From an uncultured Verrucomicrobiota bacterium (lineage in GTDB: Bacteria > Verrucomicrobiota > Kiritimatiellia > RFP12 > UBA1067): a DNA stretch of 6,242 nucleotides. Location: positions 1 to 6,242 of the forward strand of contig CALZAJ010000101.1 of NCBI GenBank assembly GCA_945613785.1, in the 5' to 3' direction. The translations under genes and the position numbers were made by a program. Numbering within the stretch: the first letter of the stretch is position 1; the number at the start of each line of letters is the position of its first letter. Positions 1 through 5,660 of this stretch are shown piece after piece. A model generated the notes under the pieces. The model was given only the letters and a program-made list of their open reading frames with translations, searched no databases and was not told the DNA's origin.

Positions 1-297
1 GTTTGAAATGCGGTATGGATTCTTCGTGTTATCTTAGACGGATTTGATCTGCCGCGTACTACACCCAGTGCGGTCCATATCGCTGTCAATCTCGACAAAC
101 GGCGTGAGATAGACAATCGTCGCCCCCGTATCCTTGACGTGCTCCAGCATCTCCGCCGCCGCGGCGAAGGTTCCGCCGCGGGTAAAGGTCCGAAGCGAGA
201 GCTGATAGATAACACCCGATTCGAACCAAGCGGGAGGCGTCACGGCTGCCGCGGACAAAGCCGCGAAAAGCGTACAGAATCCGAGCAGCTTCTTCAC
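1..297 (-). pseudogene. GH13 alpha-amylase-family glycosidase, N-terminal part, interrupted by an in-frame TAA and cut by the window edge
   Basis: The gene starts with GTG 297, one base after the GH10 stop. Residues 1-18 are a signal peptide (MKKLLGFCTLFAALSAAA). Residues 24-70 match the opening of the GH13 barrel: WFESGVIYQLSLRTFT (strand 1), then FAAAAEMLEHVKDTGATIVYLTPFVEI (helix 1 and strand 2, with the family's Y-L-T-P). The next part, DMDRTGCSTRQIKS, is the following conserved loop. A TAA stop then falls at 34-36. The same frame continues after it as DNTKNPYRISN to the window edge, and K-N-P-Y-R-I is what GH13 proteins of this type carry at that point. So the alignment appears to run through the stop without a frameshift. 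I read this as a nonsense mutation (or a one-base sequence error) in a secreted alpha-glucan-degrading enzyme; catalytic residues would lie beyond the window. Family recognition is good; substrate is unknown. Confidence 0.8.
34..36 (-). other. In-frame TAA stop interrupting the GH13 gene
   Basis: TAA after codon 87 of the GH13 frame. Family-like sequence lies on both sides in the same frame (STRQIKSV before, DNTKNPYRISN after). The complete GH10 gene next to it ends with the same TAA codon and bamA also ends in TAA, so TAA acts as a normal stop here and codon reassignment is unlikely. Confidence 0.75.
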
Positions 298-298
298 T

Positions 299-1957
299 TT
301 ACTTCACCTCGACAATCTTGGATTTTTCACGTCCGTCAGCCCCCTTCCAGGAGAGCTTGTAGCGTCCCTTGAAACCACGGAACGCAACTGACGAGCTCGT
401 CCGACCATTGGCGGTCGTCTGATTGTTCGATTTGACGGAGAGGTTCGTCTTCCACTCGCGATTGATCAGGTCGTCCATCGCATAGTAGGAGATCTTGGGC
501 TGCATGTCACGCGTAAAGATGCCGCTGATCGACGGTTCACCCGGCGCGCCGCAGTTGTCCACGACATTCCACCAGGTGATGCCCGTCATCTTCTCGACCG
601 CAAACCAGGCGCGATAGCAGTTGCGCATGATGATGGCCTGGACCATCTGTCCGCGGTCCGAGTTGTCCGGCGCCGTGATGGTGATCTCGGAGAGATGGAT
701 CGGCTTGCCGCCGGAGGCCTCCGTAACGCGCTTGAAGGTCGCGTCAATGCCCGCGGGAGAAATCTTGTCCATGACCTCCTTGGTGAATTCGCCTTCGCTG
801 ATCTTCTGGGATTCCTTCGGATTGAAGAGGTGCATCTGAGAGCCGACGACATCGAAGTCCGCACCATTGGCCTTGAGATTGGCAATCTGGCCCGGGAACG
901 CCCCCATGTTGTACTCATTCACATTCAGCCAGGCGGACGGCTTCATGTACTTCCGGGCAAGGACGAGTCCGTTATACGCGTAGTTCGCGGGCATCATGCC
1001 ATAGTGGCTCTTGGTAATCGGCAGCGTGTTGACGGCCGAGGACTCCCCTTCCGGCCAGCTGCGTTCCGCACCCTTCGCCCAGTCCGTCGCGGACTCGTTG
1101 ACAACATCCCAGCTGTCGATACGCGTGCCGTAGCGTTCGGCGATTTCCTTGATGCGCTTCTCGTAGAAGAAGTTCTGCGCCTTCACGAAGCTCGGGATCA
1201 GCGCGGCGATTTCGGCTTCCGAGAGCTTCGCATAGACCTTCTGCCAGGCATCGGCCCACGTGCGCTCGTTCGGATCGCTCATGTCCTTCACGCCAATCGG
1301 CAACTTCCAGTTGCGACGCGGAATGGAGACACCCGTGGCCTGCTCAAGCGCGAACTTCTCGTCGTCCGGACAGAAGTCCTCCCAGAGCCAAGTCGGCGTG
1401 TGCCAGGCGTTGTTGCCCCACACGAGGGGATGTCCGTGGATGCGGAGGCCGCGGTTGAGACAGAAGTCCACGACCGGATCCGGCGCCGGACGACGCCAGT
1501 GCGGCTTGTACATCGGACCGATCGGATCGCGCTCGTACTCGCGGTTCCAGTAATCCTCGGTGTCCTCATACGCCTCGGCGAAACGGGGCGCGAACGGATA
1601 ACGCTCGAGCGTGCGCCAATAGAAGGCGACGGTCGCAGAATTGAAGAGCGTTCCGTAGAGCTCCTTGTAGCGGTCGTTCCATTCGGTCTTGCCAAGCTGG
1701 TTGTAGTTGAAGATGTGCGCACCAAAGAAGAACTGGTGGGTCAACTGCTCAACCTTCACCTCGGTGCCAGCCGGCGCGTCAATGGTGAGCGCGGCATCGC
1801 CCTTGCGATACTTCTCGATGTCCGCATCAATGCGCTTCTGGACATCGTCGTTCCAAAGCGCCCAATACTTCTCGGACATGACGGACGGATCCATCTTGAA
1901 CGCCGCGTGGGCGGCGAAAGCAGCAAGCGTGACAACAGCAAAAACAGTGTTCTTCAT
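299..1957 (-). CDS. Secreted GH10 endo-1,4-beta-xylanase-like glycoside hydrolase
   Basis: A complete 552-residue family GH10 enzyme, a retaining glycosidase that typically cuts the beta-1,4 backbone of xylan. Residues 1-18 are a signal peptide (MKNTVFAVVTLAAFAAHA, cleavage after AHA). Residues ~30-85 (IEKYRKGDAALTI, VEQLTHQFFFGAHIFN) are the N-terminal lead-in seen in long GH10 proteins. The (beta/alpha)8 barrel shows HGHPLVWG (174-181), the acid/base Glu E288 in WDVVNES, NVNEYN (345-350), SQMHLF (373-378), the nucleophile E424 in IHLSEITIT, and the ITWWNVVDN tryptophan strand (460-468). All key residues are present. Loops rich in Trp, Tyr and Pro between the early strands (about 120-165 and 190-235) make the catalytic part longer than the usual ~320 residues. 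Residues ~503-552 form a small C-terminal beta module (SSVAFRGFKGRYKLSW), with no carbohydrate-binding module recognised. Exact substrate is inferred. It ends in TAA one base before the GH13 gene start. Confidence 0.94.
   Translation of the reverse strand: MKNTVFAVVTLAAFAAHAAFKMDPSVMSEKYWALWNDDVQKRIDADIEKYRKGDAALTIDAPAGTEVKVEQLTHQFFFGAHIFNYNQLGKTEWNDRYKELYGTLFNSATVAFYWRTLERYPFAPRFAEAYEDTEDYWNREYERDPIGPMYKPHWRRPAPDPVVDFCLNRGLRIHGHPLVWGNNAWHTPTWLWEDFCPDDEKFALEQATGVSIPRRNWKLPIGVKDMSDPNERTWADAWQKVYAKLSEAEIAALIPSFVKAQNFFYEKRIKEIAERYGTRIDSWDVVNESATDWAKGAERSWPEGESSAVNTLPITKSHYGMMPANYAYNGLVLARKYMKPSAWLNVNEYNMGAFPGQIANLKANGADFDVVGSQMHLFNPKESQKISEGEFTKEVMDKISPAGIDATFKRVTEASGGKPIHLSEITITAPDNSDRGQMVQAIIMRNCYRAWFAVEKMTGITWWNVVDNCGAPGEPSISGIFTRDMQPKISYYAMDDLINREWKTNLSVKSNNQTTANGRTSSSVAFRGFKGRYKLSWKGADGREKSKIVEVK
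305..310 (-). promoter_or_regulatory. Shine-Dalgarno site for the GH13 gene, inside the GH10 coding end
   Basis: GAGGTG on the minus strand in the last sense codons of the GH10 gene, seven bases before the GTG start at 297. It supports the unusual GTG initiator and suggests that GH13 translation is coupled to termination of GH10. Confidence 0.55.
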
Positions 1958-1965
1958 ATGCCCCC

Positions 1966-1989
1966 ATTATACCCCTTTTGAGGTGAAAT
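1966..1989 (-). promoter_or_regulatory. Candidate sigma70-type promoter, -10 box and upstream spacer, for the GH10 gene
   Basis: A perfect TATAAT lies at 1966-1971 on the minus strand. Eighteen bases further upstream (1990-1995) is ATGGCA, a 4/6 match to TTGACA, so the -35 is weak. Transcription would start about six to eight bases after the -10, almost at ATG 1957, giving a leader of only a few bases. GGGGG (1961-1965), three bases before the ATG, is the only ribosome-binding candidate and would be too close to be ideal. The change from an AT-richer interval to a new functional group (glycan enzymes) fits a new transcription unit starting here. No operator palindrome was seen. Confidence 0.45.
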
Positions 1990-2074
1990 TGCCATCATTT
2001 AGTAGGCAACAAATCTTTCTTGTTGACCCATCAGAGTCTCTTTCCCACATCCTCTCAAGTTTCTCAATACTCAT
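1967..2074 (-). CDS. Possible small ORF, 35 codons, unknown
   Basis: A short frame in the interval upstream of the GH10 gene. It starts ATG 2074 with GAGGGG four bases ahead, and ends at TAA 1967-1969. The peptide begins MSIEKLERMWERDSDGSTRK and ends CCLLNDGNFTSKGV. It is hydrophilic, has no signal peptide or membrane segment, and contains an adjacent cysteine pair at residues 22-23. The stop codon lies inside a perfect TATAAT hexamer that may promote the next gene. Nothing in it matches a family I know. The Shine-Dalgarno spacing and the uninterrupted frame in an AT-richer interval favour translation, but a 36-codon frame can arise by chance, and it could equally be the end of a decayed gene. 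Confidence 0.3.
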   Translation of the reverse strand: MSIEKLERMWERDSDGSTRKICCLLNDGNFTSKGV

Positions 2075-2110
2075 TGTTCCCCTCGAATACAGCGTAATTG
2101 TCTGAACATT

Positions 2111-2755
2111 TCACTTCAAGTCTCGGACAAACAGATCCATTGCCGCAGCCGAGAGATTGTTCGTGTACTGTGCGGCCTCGGACATCCTGCCTGCATGTGC
2201 CAGAGAAAGAGCCGCATTGAGTTTGTATACCTCACGAATACTGATATTTGTCTTACACATATAGCCGCAGAAAGCAGACCAGAGGGCATGGTCATTACCT
2301 GCCAGCGAAACCGCTTCCAGTCGCGACAGGGCGTTGGTCGTCACCACAAACCCCGTCTGATCCAGATCTGCTAGATTCAGAGCGCAAAGATATTGAACAC
2401 CCGCAATCCAGCGAAGCCAGGAATCAACCCCTATTTCAGCGCTATAAAACACGTTTGATGTTAGATTCTGACATTGCGCGAGAGAACTCCCGCCTGATAG
2501 CAGTTCTCCTTCGCGAATCTCATGCAACAGAGAAAACGCCATGGCAACATCCGCCAAGCTGCGGCTTTCTGCGTCAACACTTTCCCGTCGAAAGCACGCC
2601 ACGCGATTGGTATAAGTGGAATCAAGGAACAGACTCGGCGACCGACAAGCCGCCAAAACCATGTTCATCAGCTCGTCGCTACCCGTGCGTGCATGAATTA
2701 CCGTAAGGCAGCCAGCCGCAACTACAAGCGTCATAAATCTCTTACAGACCAACAT
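2111..2755 (-). CDS. Unrecognised exported protein, helical, cysteine-containing
   Basis: I do not recognise this 214-residue protein. Residues 1-22 look like a signal peptide: basic start MLVCKR, hydrophobic core FMTLVVAAGCLTVI, possible cleavage after IHA. VAAGC (12-16) is a poor but possible lipoprotein box. The rest is mostly predicted helix, with two Ala/Leu-rich pieces (LSRLEAVSLAGNDHALWSAF near 143-162, AALSLAHAGRMSEAAQYTNNL near 181-201) that resemble TPR-like helical hairpins, though no repeat is clear. Eight cysteines occur, six in the mature part (C37, C54, C95, C124, C163, C167). The ATG at 2755 is chosen because it begins the signal peptide; no good Shine-Dalgarno is visible. A TTG at 2803, immediately after the mrp stop, would add 16 residues. 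Base composition is lower in GC than the neighbours (48% in a hand-counted 60-base sample, against 65% in a similar lpxD sample), which hints at a different origin or weak selection. Confidence 0.65.
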   Translation of the reverse strand: MLVCKRFMTLVVAAGCLTVIHARTGSDELMNMVLAACRSPSLFLDSTYTNRVACFRRESVDAESRSLADVAMAFSLLHEIREGELLSGGSSLAQCQNLTSNVFYSAEIGVDSWLRWIAGVQYLCALNLADLDQTGFVVTTNALSRLEAVSLAGNDHALWSAFCGYMCKTNISIREVYKLNAALSLAHAGRMSEAAQYTNNLSAAAMDLFVRDLK

Positions 2756-2803
2756 GCCGTGACTTTCGGAACGTGCGGTTCGTTCTGGGCGCGACGCGAA
2801 CAA

Positions 2804-3619
2804 TCAGCCAACCAGCGCATCCAGAATCGGATCAAGTGCGGACACGTCGACGGATTCGATGGCGCCGCGGTCAACGGCGGCCGCGACCGAGGGATCAATC
2901 GGGAGGGAGGCGACGGACTTGATACCGTGCTGGGCGGCGAGATTCGCGGCGTCACCTTCGCCAAAGATGCGATGGACCTTGCCGCAGTCGGGACACTTGA
3001 AGGCGCTCATGTTCTCGACGAGTCCGAGCACGGGAATCTTCATCATATCCGCGAGGCGGGCCGCCTTCTCGACGATCATCGAGACGAGATCCTGGGGTGT
3101 CGTGACAATGACGGCGCCCGTGATGGGCAGGGACTGGAAGACGGTCAGCGGGACATCGCCGGTGCCCGGGGGCATATCGACGAACATGATGTCGACGTCT
3201 CCCCAGGCGACGTCGGACCAGAACTGCTTGACGACGCCGGCAATGACGGGTCCGCGCCAGGCGACGGGATCCTCCGGATTCTCGACGAGGAGGTTAAGGG
3301 ACATGATGCCGATGCCACAGGCGCTGCGGGACGGCAGGATGTTCTTATCCGCATCACCCACGGCGCGCTCGTTGACGCCGAAGGCCATGGGGATCGAGGG
3401 ACCCGTGATGTCCGCATCGAGAATGGCGGTCTTGAGTCCGCGCTTGGCCGCCGCGACCGCGAGCTGTTCGGTGACGAGACTCTTGCCAACGCCGCCCTTG
3501 CCGCTCATGACGGCGATGACGCGCTTGACGTTCGACTTCGCATTCGCCGGCACCTTGAAGTCCTTCTTGTCGCACCCGCCCTTGGACGCACAGTTCGAGC
3601 AATCGTGATTACAAGCCAT
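2804..3619 (-). CDS. Mrp/Nbp35/ApbC-family P-loop ATPase, iron-sulfur cluster carrier
   Basis: A 271-residue cytoplasmic ATPase of the Mrp/NBP35 family, which binds and delivers [4Fe-4S] clusters to target proteins. Residues 40-47 are the deviant Walker A motif GKGGVGKS in context (VIAVMSGKGGVGKS). D68-A-D70 in ILDADITGPSIP is the family's switch region, VDMPPGTGD (147-155) is the Walker B/signature segment, and C209-P-D-C212 is the conserved CxxC that bridges a cluster between two subunits. The protein lacks the ~90-residue DUF59 domain found at the N-terminus of long Mrp proteins. Instead residues 3-16 carry four cysteines, C-x3-C-x2-C-x5-C, recalling the N-terminal ferredoxin-like cluster site of eukaryotic and archaeal-type Nbp35. 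ATG 3619 is supported by two tandem AGGAG sequences upstream. The gene ends at TGA 2804-2806. Family assignment is very safe; client proteins are unknown. Confidence 0.94.
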   Translation of the reverse strand: MACNHDCSNCASKGGCDKKDFKVPANAKSNVKRVIAVMSGKGGVGKSLVTEQLAVAAAKRGLKTAILDADITGPSIPMAFGVNERAVGDADKNILPSRSACGIGIMSLNLLVENPEDPVAWRGPVIAGVVKQFWSDVAWGDVDIMFVDMPPGTGDVPLTVFQSLPITGAVIVTTPQDLVSMIVEKAARLADMMKIPVLGLVENMSAFKCPDCGKVHRIFGEGDAANLAAQHGIKSVASLPIDPSVAAAVDRGAIESVDVSALDPILDALVG

Positions 3620-3625
3620 TTCTCT

Positions 3626-3635
3626 CTCCTCTCCT
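3626..3635 (-). promoter_or_regulatory. Tandem Shine-Dalgarno site for the Mrp-family gene
   Basis: Two back-to-back AGGAG pentamers on the minus strand, the nearer one ending six bases before ATG 3619. They lie in the 38-base fmdB-mrp gap. The doubled, very strong site suggests efficient initiation and confirms the start just before the cysteine cluster. Confidence 0.65.
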
Positions 3636-3657
3636 AATCATCCAATCAAACAATCTC

Positions 3658-3909
3658 TCAATACATCTTCTCATACTCACCCTTGGCAATCCGCTTCATC
3701 GAATGGAAGCCGGCGCGTTTGGCGCGGTAGTGCAGATCGGTCTTTGAGAAGCCGAGCCACGAGGGCTGGAGGACGCGATAGATTTCCGCGCCGCAGGCGG
3801 GGCACTTGGTGAGATGTTCGTCCTTGATGGACTGCACGGTCTCGAAACCTTTCGAGCACTTCGGGCAACCCTTCTCAAGGTCCTTCGCTTCATACACGTA
3901 GACTGGCAT
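3658..3909 (-). CDS. FmdB-type zinc-ribbon protein
   Basis: An 83-residue protein of the FmdB/CxxC putative regulatory family. It begins MPVYVYEAKDLEKGCPKCSKGFE, with a first metal knuckle at C15-P-K-C18, followed by TVQSIKDEHLTKCPACGAEIYRVL with the second knuckle at C36-P-A-C39. Four cysteines in two CxxC pairs form the predicted zinc ribbon. Residues 44-83 are a basic tail (KTDLHYRAKRAGFHSMKRIAKGEYEKMY) like that of the longer family members. Short FmdB proteins are widespread, and their proposed regulatory role comes from a methylotroph amide-utilisation locus and is weakly established, so no function is assigned. ATG 3909 is the natural family start; GGGAG lies nine bases upstream inside the kinase fragment. 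The next gene, mrp, starts 38 bases downstream, so the two are probably co-transcribed. Confidence 0.85.
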   Translation of the reverse strand: MPVYVYEAKDLEKGCPKCSKGFETVQSIKDEHLTKCPACGAEIYRVLQPSWLGFSKTDLHYRAKRAGFHSMKRIAKGEYEKMY

Positions 3910-3915
3910 GTTATT

Positions 3916-4062
3916 TCACTCCCAATTGAAGGGCCTCGACGAGGAGAGATTGAGAACCGATCCGCCGCAGTCGCAGCAGATCGGCGCTGTATCCGTCCAA
4001 CCGCCCGCCAGGTCACTGCGAAGCGGGCGTTCGATTCTGACGAAATCGGCGGAAGCGCTCAC
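3916..4062 (-). pseudogene. N-terminal fragment of a fucokinase-like GHMP sugar kinase (48 codons)
   Basis: A short reading frame opens with GTG at 4062, overlapping the lpxD stop as GTGA, and ends at TGA 3916-3918. Its 48 residues include RSDLAGGWTDTAPIC followed by GGSVLN. This is the N-terminal signature of GHMP kinases of the L-fucokinase / bifunctional Fkp group (family pattern R-x-D-L-A-G-G-W-T-D-T-P-P, then G-G-x-V-L-N). That element is the first strand-loop of the kinase fold, and a working kinase needs roughly 300 more residues, including the ATP-binding P-S-S-x-G-x-G-x-S loop. None of this is present here: ten unmatched residues (ending RPFNWE) follow and the frame stops just before fmdB. 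I infer a gene truncated by deletion. The alternative is a retained small protein or coupling leader, since its last codons carry the fmdB Shine-Dalgarno sequence. Recognition of the motif is firm; the status as a pseudogene is inferred. Confidence 0.68.
3919..3923 (-). promoter_or_regulatory. Shine-Dalgarno site for the FmdB-type gene
   Basis: GGGAG on the minus strand, nine bases before ATG 3909. It is formed by the last sense codons of the upstream kinase fragment (TGG GAG, then TGA), so the fragment's 3' end has been kept as leader sequence for the next gene. Confidence 0.55.
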
Positions 4063-5096
4063 TTCGACGCCTTGAGCGCGGTGACCTCGGCCTTGAGTTC
4101 CTTGATCTCGGCGCGGGCCTTCGTGAGCAGCTTCGGCAGGAGCACGCGGGCACCGAAGTCCTTCATGGACTCGGCAGGCGCGCCGATGACATACTTGACC
4201 GAACCGTCGAGGGACTGGGGAACGCCGGCTTGCGGACCGACCTGGACGCCATCGGCGATCTTGATGTGTCCGGAGATGCCGGCCTGAGCCCAGATGAGAC
4301 AGCCCTTGCCGATCTGCGACGAACCGGCGACGCCGGCCTGCGCGATGATGCCGGAGTAGCCGGCGACCTTCACGTTATGGCCGATCTGGACGAGATTGTC
4401 GATCTTGGTCATCGGACCGATGTAGGTGCGGCCGATACGGGCGCGGTCGATCGTCGTGTTGGAACCGATTTCGACGCCATCGCCGAGCTCGACGATGCCG
4501 AGCTGCGGAATCTTCTCGATCTTGATGCCGGTGAGGCCAATGGACGTCGTATAGCCATAGCCGTCGCCGCCGATGCGCACGCCACAGTGGAGGATCACCT
4601 TCTTGCCGAGGACGGAGCCCTCGCGTAGGGTCACCTGCGGATAGATGTGGCAGTCATCGCCGAGCTTGCAGTTCTCGCCGATGAAGACCTGAGCCTCGAT
4701 GACGCAGTCATCGCCAATCACGGTATTGGCTTCGATGACGGTGAAAGGTCCGACATGCACGCGCTTGCCGAGCTTCACGGTGGGATCAATGACGGCCGTC
4801 GGATGGATGCCAGGCTCACGCTTCGGCGCAGGCGGGGCGAAGATCTCGGCCGCCTTCATGCAGGCGTCGTTCGGATCCTTGACGCGGATGATGGAGCAGG
4901 GAGCGCCCTGATCCCAGTCCTTCGGCAGCAGCACGGCGGAGGCCTTGGTCTCCTGCACGAGCTTGACGTGCTTCGGATCCTTGCAGAAACTCAAATCGCC
5001 CGGGCGGGCCTCTTCGAGGCCGCAGCAGGCGGTGATTTCAACGTCCTTGCCCTCGAGCGTGCCGCCGAGGGTCTTGGCGAGCTCACTTGCTTTCAT
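4059..5096 (-). CDS. lpxD: UDP-3-O-(3-hydroxyacyl)glucosamine N-acyltransferase LpxD
   Basis: LpxD transfers a 3-hydroxyacyl chain from acyl-ACP to the 2-amino group of UDP-3-O-acylglucosamine, the third step of lipid A synthesis, in the cytoplasm. The 345-residue protein has the family layout. Residues 1-90 form the uridine-binding N-domain (MKASELAKTLGG, RPGDLSFCKDPKH, SAVLLPKD). Residues ~97-305 form a left-handed beta-helix of hexapeptide repeats (VKLGKRVHVGPFTVIEAN, VIGDDCVIEAQVFIG and many more). A C-terminal helix follows (RVLLPKLLTKARAEIKELKAEV). The catalytic His is H240 in KIDNLVQIGHNV; RIGGDGYGYT and EKIPQLGIVELGDGVEIGSNTTIDR match conserved substrate-binding stretches. ATG 5096 is chosen over an upstream in-frame start because GAGGAG lies four bases before it and the N-domain begins there. 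It overlaps the end of ompH by 14 bases. Unlike many genomes, fabZ and lpxA do not follow; a GTG-started kinase fragment overlaps its stop codon. Confidence 0.96.
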   Translation of the reverse strand: MKASELAKTLGGTLEGKDVEITACCGLEEARPGDLSFCKDPKHVKLVQETKASAVLLPKDWDQGAPCSIIRVKDPNDACMKAAEIFAPPAPKREPGIHPTAVIDPTVKLGKRVHVGPFTVIEANTVIGDDCVIEAQVFIGENCKLGDDCHIYPQVTLREGSVLGKKVILHCGVRIGGDGYGYTTSIGLTGIKIEKIPQLGIVELGDGVEIGSNTTIDRARIGRTYIGPMTKIDNLVQIGHNVKVAGYSGIIAQAGVAGSSQIGKGCLIWAQAGISGHIKIADGVQVGPQAGVPQSLDGSVKYVIGAPAESMKDFGARVLLPKLLTKARAEIKELKAEVTALKASK

Positions 5097-5652
5097 CTTT
5101 CTCCTCAGCGCGAGCAACCTTCGGGTCAACGCCCATGTCCTTGAGCACGGCGTCCGTCACGTCGATCGCCTTCTTGGAGTAGAGCGCCGCGGCCGCGTCG
5201 AAAACGACGTCATAGCCGGCCTTCTCGGCGTAGTTGGCGATGCGCTTCTTGAGGTCGGCGGCCTGCGCCTTCAGAAGACGGGCCTCGAGGTCCGCCAGGT
5301 CCTGCTGATTGCGCATCGCCTCGCTGCGGAGCGTCTGCTGCTGCTTCATGAAGCGCGTCTGGACCTCCTGGAGCTTCTTCTCGAGCTTGTCCTTCTCGGC
5401 CTGGGCGAGCATCGGATTGCGGAACTCGTCGGCCAGCTTCTTGCCTTCGTTCTGGATCGCCTCGAGCTCGGTCTTCAGCGCGTCCATGCGCTTCTGGAGG
5501 TCCTCTTCCTTCGAGGTGAGCATCAGTTTGTTGGTCTCATAGCTCGGATGGTTACGGACAAGGAGCAGCATGTCGACCGTGCCGACCTTGATCTCGGCGA
5601 AAACCGCAGCAGCCGTCATCGCCACCGCACACATCATCATCAGTTTCTTCAT
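5083..5652 (-). CDS. skp: OmpH/Skp-family periplasmic chaperone
   Basis: A 189-residue exported protein of the OmpH/Skp family, which holds unfolded outer membrane proteins in the periplasm and hands them to BamA. Residues 1-19 are a signal peptide (MKKLMMM, hydrophobic stretch, cleavage likely after AVFA). The mature protein starts EIKVGTVDMLLLVRNHP, the short first strand and helix expected for the family. Residues ~45-140 are a long charged, Gln/Lys/Glu-rich helical region with coiled-coil spacing, which forms the tentacles. A C-terminal segment, KAGYDVVFDAAAALYSKKAIDVTDAVL, is the typical closing strand-helix. Family members are usually 160-190 residues. The reading frame is open further upstream into bamA, but ATG 5652 is chosen because AGGAG lies nine bases upstream and the signal peptide begins there. 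It starts 25 bases after bamA and overlaps lpxD by 14 bases, so co-expression is likely. Confidence 0.92.
   Translation of the reverse strand: MKKLMMMCAVAMTAAAVFAEIKVGTVDMLLLVRNHPSYETNKLMLTSKEEDLQKRMDALKTELEAIQNEGKKLADEFRNPMLAQAEKDKLEKKLQEVQTRFMKQQQTLRSEAMRNQQDLADLEARLLKAQAADLKKRIANYAEKAGYDVVFDAAAALYSKKAIDVTDAVLKDMGVDPKVARAEEKDESK
5101..5106 (-). promoter_or_regulatory. Shine-Dalgarno site for lpxD, inside the ompH coding end
   Basis: GAGGAG on the minus strand, four bases before ATG 5096 and within the last codons of the OmpH/Skp gene. It fixes the lpxD start and suggests translational coupling to ompH. Confidence 0.7.
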
Positions 5653-5660
5653 TTCAGGAA

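Noticed and set aside
286..310. Direct repeat of GTGAAG at the GH10/GH13 junction
   Set aside because: It arises from the GH10 C-terminal Val-Lys codons and the GH13 start codons (GTG AAG). It is too short to be a meaningful repeat.
695..1981. 428-codon open frame on the plus strand opposite the GH10 gene
   Set aside because: It is the antisense shadow of a GC-rich gene. The translation is Arg/Leu/Val-heavy with no recognisable domain, while the minus strand encodes every GH10 catalytic motif.
2756..2803. TTG start at 2803 giving a 16-residue N-terminal extension of the unknown exported protein
   Set aside because: The extension is charged and precedes a clear signal peptide, and no Shine-Dalgarno lies before the TTG. 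ATG 2755 is preferred, although its own ribosome-binding site is also weak.
2522..3637. 371-codon plus-strand frame opposite the Mrp ATPase and the unknown gene
   Set aside because: It spans two real minus-strand genes, is rich in Asp/Gly/Arg as expected from antisense codon bias, and has no domain or Shine-Dalgarno support.
3620..3657. Possible terminator between fmdB and mrp
   Set aside because: The interval has pyrimidine/purine asymmetry from the tandem AGGAG, but no GC-rich stem followed by a T-run could be drawn.
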